Shown piece by piece: positions 6,182 to 10,233 of a stretch of 10,233 bases of DNA. Numbering within the stretch: position 1 is the first letter of the stretch; the number at the start of each line of letters is the position of its first letter. The notes beneath the pieces are model-generated. The model searched no databases. It had not been told where the DNA came from and saw only the letters and a list, made by a program, of their open reading frames with translations. Made by a program: the position numbers and the translations under genes. Source of the DNA: Desulfuromonadales bacterium (GTDB lineage Bacteria > Desulfobacterota > Desulfuromonadia > Geobacterales > Pseudopelobacteraceae); assembly GCA_015688915.1 (NCBI GenBank), contig JAATGX010000190.1, positions 1 to 10,233 on the forward strand. Reading direction: 5' to 3'.

Positions 6182-7285
6182 ATGGCACTGTTCAAACGCG
6201 TTATTGATTGGATCGATGTGCGCATCGGCGCCCGGGACTTGGCGCAGAAACAGGTGGGTGACTATCTCCTGCCGCGCAACATCAATGTCTGGTACTCCAT
6301 GGGGAGCATCCTGCTCTTCATCTTCGTCATGCAGATAGTGACCGGCATCCTGCTCCTGATCTATTATGTCCCGGATGCGGACAAGGCCTTCAAGAGCGTG
6401 ACCTATATCATGAACGAGGTCCCCTTCGGCTGGCTGATCCGCATGTGCCACGCCGTGGGATCGAACATGATGGTGCTGGTACTGCTGCTGCATATGTTCT
6501 CCGTGCTCTTCATGGGGAGCTACAAGGGCCCGCGGGAGTTGAACTGGGTCACCGGCTTCATCCTCCTGACCCTGGTGCAGGGGATCTCCCTGACCGGATA
6601 CCTGCTCCCCTGGAGCCAGCTCTCCTTCTGGGCCACCACCGTGGCCACCAACAGCGCCAACGCCATCCCGGTGGTCGGGCACTACCTGGTGGAGTTCCTG
6701 CGGGGGGGCAAGCTGGTCGGACCGGCCACCCTGGGACGTTTCTTCGCCCTGCACGTGGCGGTCATCCCGCTCGCCATCGGGGCCCTGGTCGGGCTGCACC
6801 TGTTCTTGCTGGAGCGGATCGGCGTCTCCACACCTCCCTTCGGCCTCAAGGAGACCAAGAATTCCTGGCAAGGAAAAGAGTTCCGGTATGAAGGCCATCC
6901 GGGCGGCATCCGGTTCTTTCCCAATTACGCCTTGCAGGACCTGACCTCCATCGCCATCTATTTTGCCTGCTTCCTGGGGGTGGTCTTCTTCGATCCCTAT
7001 CTGTTCTTTCCCCGGGACGCCTTTCTTCCGGCCAACGCCTTCGTGACCCCGGCCCATATCAAGCCGGAGTGGTACTTCCTGGCCAATTACCAGACCCTGA
7101 AGATTTTCCCCAACGAGCTTATCGGCCTGACAGTGCAGGGGGCGGCCATGACGTTCCTGGCGCTGCTCCCCTTCATCGACCGGGGGCCGGAGCGGCACCC
7201 CTTGAAACGGCCCGTGTTCATGGTCTGCACCCTGGGTGGCATCCTGCTCTGGCTCGGCCTGACAGTCTGGGGGCACTACTCATGA
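6182..7285 (+). CDS. Cytochrome b, fused b6/subunit IV type
   Basis: A 367-residue membrane protein with an AGGAGG just before the ATG. The N-terminal part carries the b-haem ligands H90/H191 and H104/H206. The pair separations of 101 and 102 residues match cytochrome b6 (H86/H187, H100/H202) rather than mitochondrial-type cytochrome b. The C-terminal part, equivalent to subunit IV, contains the Qo-site P295-E296-W297-Y298 motif, so both halves are one polypeptide. At the position of b6 Cys35, which covalently holds haem ci in b6f, this protein has S39 (context NVWYSMGS), so covalent ci is unlikely. It oxidises quinol and passes electrons to the Rieske centre and across the membrane. Its stop overlaps the pentaheme cytochrome start as ATGA, indicating translational coupling. 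Confidence 0.96.
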   Translation: MALFKRVIDWIDVRIGARDLAQKQVGDYLLPRNINVWYSMGSILLFIFVMQIVTGILLLIYYVPDADKAFKSVTYIMNEVPFGWLIRMCHAVGSNMMVLVLLLHMFSVLFMGSYKGPRELNWVTGFILLTLVQGISLTGYLLPWSQLSFWATTVATNSANAIPVVGHYLVEFLRGGKLVGPATLGRFFALHVAVIPLAIGALVGLHLFLLERIGVSTPPFGLKETKNSWQGKEFRYEGHPGGIRFFPNYALQDLTSIAIYFACFLGVVFFDPYLFFPRDAFLPANAFVTPAHIKPEWYFLANYQTLKIFPNELIGLTVQGAAMTFLALLPFIDRGPERHPLKRPVFMVCTLGGILLWLGLTVWGHYS

Positions 7286-8082
7286 GACACGCCAACTACG
7301 TTATGAATACTATAGTGCTGTTGTTCTCGCTGATCCTTCCGGTTGCGGTTCTTGCCGCCGAGCAGCCCGAGATCGTCTGCATCCAGTGCCACAGCACCAT
7401 GCCGGGCAAGATCGGCGAGCCGGTCAATCTCTGGCGCGGCAGCGTCCACGCCGAAAACGGCATCGCCTGCAACGCCTGCCATGGGGGCGACCCCTCGGAC
7501 GCGGCCAATGCCATGAGCCCGGCCAGGGGGTTCCTGGGGGCGCCCAAGGAAAAGGCGATTCCGGCCTTCTGCGGCCGTTGCCATGTGGGGGTGCACACCG
7601 ACTACCTGGCAAGCGCCCATGGGCGGGCTTTGGGCAAGGGGGGGCCGACCTGCGTCACCTGCCACAGCAATCATCAGGTGCTCAAGGCCTCCCTGGACCT
7701 TATCAACGAGAAGTCCTGCACCCGCTGCCACAGTTTTGAGCGGGCCCGGGTGATCAAGGCGGCCATGCAGGAAACCGAGGCGATGATCGTGGGCATCGAT
7801 GCCAGGATCAAGGCGTACAAAGCCACGGGGACCGATACGGACAAGCTGGAAAAGGGGCTGTTCGCGGTGCGCAACCGCTTCCACACCCTGTTCCACAACG
7901 TGGACGTGGAGATGGTCAAAAAGGAATCGACGCAGATCCAGGCTGAACTGAAGAAGATCGAGGCGGTTCTCCAGGGCCTTGACGATAGCCGCCACAAGAG
8001 AAAGATCGCCGGGGCGATTGTCGTGGCCGGCGCCCTCCTGGCGGCGGTGTTTGTCCATCTGCTGAGAAAAACCTATGAGTAA
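7282..8082 (+). CDS. Membrane-anchored pentaheme c-type cytochrome
   Basis: A 266-residue exported cytochrome c. The ATG at 7282 overlaps the cytochrome b stop. An in-frame ATG at 7303 also begins a plausible but shorter signal. The signal peptide likely ends at AVLA|AEQ (about residue 25). Five CXXCH haem sites are present: C33 (CIQCH), C63 (CNACH), C97 (CGRCH), C124 (CVTCH) and C146 (CTRCH). Extra histidines in SVHA, GVHT, SAHG and SNHQ contexts are candidate sixth ligands, as in cytochrome c7/c554-like multihaem proteins. Residues about 155-235 are charged and helical, probably a coiled coil, followed by a C-terminal membrane anchor (about 239-260). In this operon position it most likely replaces cytochrome c1 or f as the electron acceptor of the Rieske protein and delivers to the oxidase. 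It overlaps the SCO gene by 8 bp. Confidence 0.95.
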   Translation: MRHANYVMNTIVLLFSLILPVAVLAAEQPEIVCIQCHSTMPGKIGEPVNLWRGSVHAENGIACNACHGGDPSDAANAMSPARGFLGAPKEKAIPAFCGRCHVGVHTDYLASAHGRALGKGGPTCVTCHSNHQVLKASLDLINEKSCTRCHSFERARVIKAAMQETEAMIVGIDARIKAYKATGTDTDKLEKGLFAVRNRFHTLFHNVDVEMVKKESTQIQAELKKIEAVLQGLDDSRHKRKIAGAIVVAGALLAAVFVHLLRKTYE

Positions 8083-8965
8083 CCGCTGTTCCAGCATCAG
8101 GGCAATGGTCCGCGGGAACACGGCCCGCTGTGCGCGGCATCTGCTGGCGGCAGCGCTGTTCCTCGCGCTGGCCGTGCATCCCTGTCCGGCCCCGGCCCAT
8201 ACAGAGGAACAGGCCATGGAGCACCAACACCCCGGACAGCGGCAGGATGAAGCCGCCGCCGTCGGGGTGGACGAGCATCTGGGCGCAAAACTCCCCCTCG
8301 ATCTCACCTTCCGCGACGAAAACGGCACGCCGGTTCGTCTGGCCGACCTGGTGACCGGACCGACCATCATCCTGCCGGTCTACTACACCTGCACCAATGT
8401 GTGCAACTATCTCCAGGGGGGGCTGGCCAGGGTCCTGCCGACCATAAAGAGAACGCCGGGCACGGAGTACCGGGTCATCTCGATCAGCTTCGACGAAACC
8501 GAAACCCCGCAGCAGGCGGCCAGGATGAAACGGATGTACCTGACCTCCATGAATGTCCCCTTCCCGGAGGATGGCTGGCGGTTCCTGACCGGCGACGCCC
8601 AGAGCATCCGCCGCCTGACCGAGGCAGCCGGCTACCGCTTCCAGCGCAAGGGGCGGGATTTCATCCACCCCGTGGCGAGCCTGGTGCTGTCCGGCGACGG
8701 CACCATTGTCCGCTACCTGTACGGCACCACCTTCCTGGCCAAGGACGTCAGCCTGGCCTTGCTGGAGGCCCGGGACGGCAAGGTGGGCAAGACCATCCGC
8801 ACGGCAATGGATTTCTGTTTCAGCTTTGACCCCACGGGTAAGACCTATGTCTTCAACCTGCTGCGGGTGAGCGCCACGGTGGTCATCACCTGCGTGGTGG
8901 GTTTCCTGATATTTCTGATCGTGACCGGCAACAGGGGTAAACGACGCAAACCGGAGGATTCATGA
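8075..8965 (+). CDS. SCO1/SenC-family copper chaperone for cytochrome oxidase
   Basis: A 296-residue thioredoxin-like protein that delivers copper to, or reduces, the CuA site of haem-copper oxidases. The copper ligands are visible: C106-T-N-V-C110 (CXXXC) and the distal H198 in DFIHPVAS. An N-terminal hydrophobic stretch (about 23-40) acts as a signal or anchor and is followed by a short His-containing segment (EHQHPGQ). A second membrane segment near the C-terminus (about 265-285) precedes a basic tail, so the protein may be anchored at both ends. Many SCO proteins have only the N-terminal anchor. The region FCFSFDPTGKTYVFNLLRV before the C-terminal helix suits the variant encoded in oxidase operons. 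The start overlaps the previous gene by 8 bp with a weak ribosome site, suggesting translational re-initiation. Its stop overlaps the oxidase start as ATGA. Confidence 0.94.
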   Translation: MSNRCSSIRAMVRGNTARCARHLLAAALFLALAVHPCPAPAHTEEQAMEHQHPGQRQDEAAAVGVDEHLGAKLPLDLTFRDENGTPVRLADLVTGPTIILPVYYTCTNVCNYLQGGLARVLPTIKRTPGTEYRVISISFDETETPQQAARMKRMYLTSMNVPFPEDGWRFLTGDAQSIRRLTEAAGYRFQRKGRDFIHPVASLVLSGDGTIVRYLYGTTFLAKDVSLALLEARDGKVGKTIRTAMDFCFSFDPTGKTYVFNLLRVSATVVITCVVGFLIFLIVTGNRGKRRKPEDS

Positions 8966-10233
8966 ATTCGGCTGAACATGTGGAAGGCGGGTTCTGGCGC
9001 GACACGGGCAAAAGCGGCATCACCGCCTGGATCTTTTCCACGGACCATAAACGGATCGGGCTGCTGTATTTCTACTCGGTGCTCAGCTTCTTCATCGTGG
9101 GCGTGCTGCTGGGGCTGCTGATCAGAATCGAGTTGATGGCCCCGGGGCGCACCATCATGGGCCCCGCCACCTATAACGCGATGTTCACCGTGCACGGGGT
9201 GGTGATGATCTTTCTCTTCATCATCCCCGCGTTTCCCGGCGCCTTCGGCAACCTGGTCATGCCGATCCAGATCGGCGCCCGGGACGTGGCCTTTCCCCGG
9301 CTGAACCTGTTCTCCTGGTGGCTCTACATCATCGGCGCGGTAATCATCCTGACGTCGCTGTTCACCGGCGGCGGGGCGCCGGACACCGGCTGGACCTTCT
9401 ACGTCCCCTTCAGCGCCAGGACCGGCACCAACGTCACCCTGGCAGTATTCGGGGTCTTCATCATCGGCTTTTCCGGGATACTGACCGGCCTGAACTTCGT
9501 CACCACCATCCACAGGCTGAAGGCTGAAGGGATGACCTGGGGCAGGTTGCCGCTCTTCACCTGGTCGCTCTATGCCACTGCCTGGGTGCAAATCCTGGCC
9601 ACGCCGATCCTGGCCATCACCCTGGTGCTGATCATGGCCGAACGGGTCCTGGGTACCGGCCTGTTCGATCCGACACGGGGGGGCGACCCGGTCATGTTCC
9701 AGCACATGTTCTGGATCTATTCCCATCCGGCGGTGTACATCATGATCCTGCCGGCCATGGGGGTGATCTCCGACATCATGCCGGTCTTTTCCCGCAAGCC
9801 GATCTTCGGCTACAAGATGATCGCCTTCTCCAGTCTGGCCATCGCCGCCGCCGGCTCCCTGGTATGGGGACATCACATGTACACCAGCGGCATGAGCGAC
9901 ACCGCCATCCTGGTCTTCTCGTTCCTGACCTTCGTGGTCGCCATCCCCTCGGCCATCAAGGTCTTCAACTGGGTCTCCACCCTGTACAAGGGTTCCATCT
10001 CCCTGGACGCGCCTATGCTGTTCGCCCTCTCCTTCATCCTGCTCTTCTCCATCGGCGGGCTGTCCGGGCTGATCCTGGGGGCGGCCGCCACCGACGTCCA
10101 CGTGCACGACACCCACTTCGTGGTGGGACACTTCCACTACGTCATGTTCGGCGGCACCGGATTCGCCTTTTTCGCGGCCATGCACTACTGGCTCCCCAAG
10201 TTCTATGGCCGGCGTTATGCTGAGAAACCGGCC
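8962..10233 (+). CDS. ctaD: Cytochrome c oxidase subunit I, A2-type haem-copper oxidase (partial at window end)
   Basis: The first 424 residues are present, and the frame is still open at the last base. The ATG at 8962 follows GGAGG and overlaps the SCO stop. Haem a ligands are H78 (TVHGVVM) and H392. CuB ligands are H255, H304 and H305, and the haem a3 ligand is H390 (HFHY). The His-Tyr crosslink pair corresponds to H255/Y259, and H382/D383 match the Mg-site HD. The D-channel entrance is kept (D108 in GARDVAFPR, N97, N115), as is the K-channel lysine K333 (IPSAIKVFNW). The glutamate of the A1 motif GHPEVY is missing. The sequence is Y253-S-H-P-A-V-Y259, the signature of A2-type oxidases. It reduces O2 to water with proton pumping, and copper is likely supplied by the SCO protein encoded just upstream. 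Subunits II and III are expected beyond the window. Confidence 0.97.
   Translation, partial: MNSAEHVEGGFWRDTGKSGITAWIFSTDHKRIGLLYFYSVLSFFIVGVLLGLLIRIELMAPGRTIMGPATYNAMFTVHGVVMIFLFIIPAFPGAFGNLVMPIQIGARDVAFPRLNLFSWWLYIIGAVIILTSLFTGGGAPDTGWTFYVPFSARTGTNVTLAVFGVFIIGFSGILTGLNFVTTIHRLKAEGMTWGRLPLFTWSLYATAWVQILATPILAITLVLIMAERVLGTGLFDPTRGGDPVMFQHMFWIYSHPAVYIMILPAMGVISDIMPVFSRKPIFGYKMIAFSSLAIAAAGSLVWGHHMYTSGMSDTAILVFSFLTFVVAIPSAIKVFNWVSTLYKGSISLDAPMLFALSFILLFSIGGLSGLILGAAATDVHVHDTHFVVGHFHYVMFGGTGFAFFAAMHYWLPKFYGRRYAEKPA

Noticed and set aside
5708..7276. Long - strand open frame (522 codons) opposite the Rieske and cytochrome b genes
   Set aside because: It is antisense to two genes with unmistakable motifs, and its translation is compositionally odd (Gln/Gly/Asp/His-rich). 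It arises from high GC in third codon positions.
7069..8082. Longer version of the pentaheme cytochrome starting inside cytochrome b
   Set aside because: The extra N-terminal residues are an out-of-frame reading of cytochrome b. The signal peptide and the ATGA junction place the start at 7282.
8075..8220. Lipoprotein signal at the Cys in LAVHPCP of the SCO protein
   Set aside because: The residues before the Cys do not fit a lipobox, which needs a small residue at -1 and a small residue at -3/-2.
8845..10185. Long - strand open frame (446 codons) opposite oxidase subunit I
   Set aside because: It is antisense to a gene with all haem and copper ligands, and its translation is a low-complexity Gly/Asp/Gln/His mix.

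Overview
The window looks like chromosome from a GC-rich, respiratory Gram-negative bacterium, most probably in the Geobacter/Desulfuromonadota group. That placement is an inference. It rests on a pentaheme c-type cytochrome inside a Rieske/cytochrome b operon, an A2-type haem-copper oxidase, an outer-membrane barrel fused to an AMIN domain, and the overall composition. There are no mobile elements, CRISPR arrays or rRNA genes.

Left part (1-4166, + strand): a tightly packed operon of cell-envelope genes. It holds the 3' tail of an unrecognised gene, a bitopic Pro/Arg-rich protein with TonB-like topology and a four-cysteine C-terminus, a large secreted helical protein of unknown function (678 aa), and an outer-membrane beta-barrel fused to a C-terminal AMIN domain. 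The first three reading frames overlap. This is the least understood part of the window and the best candidate for an undescribed trans-envelope system.

Middle part (4167-5746): a convergent OmpR-family response regulator on the - strand, with no sensor kinase beside it and a TTG start behind a strong Shine-Dalgarno sequence. Upstream of it lie T-tracts in helical phase. Next on the - strand comes a complete tRNA-Asn(GTT) gene with encoded CCA, a strong sigma70-type promoter and an intrinsic terminator. A divergent intergenic region then separates this tRNA from the respiratory operon.

Right part (5747 to the window end, + strand): a respiratory operon with 15-nt spacing or 4-8 nt overlaps. 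It encodes a Tat-type Rieske protein, a fused b6/subunit IV cytochrome b, a membrane-anchored pentaheme cytochrome c, a SCO copper chaperone, and cytochrome c oxidase subunit I (cut by the window edge). Read together, these encode a quinol:cytochrome c oxidoreductase, its cytochrome c, and a terminal oxidase with its copper-assembly factor. This is a quinol-to-oxygen chain in one transcription unit. Subunit I carries the A2-type YSHPAVY motif in place of the usual glutamate motif. The cytochrome b has exact b6-type haem-ligand spacing but a serine where b6 has the cysteine that holds haem ci.
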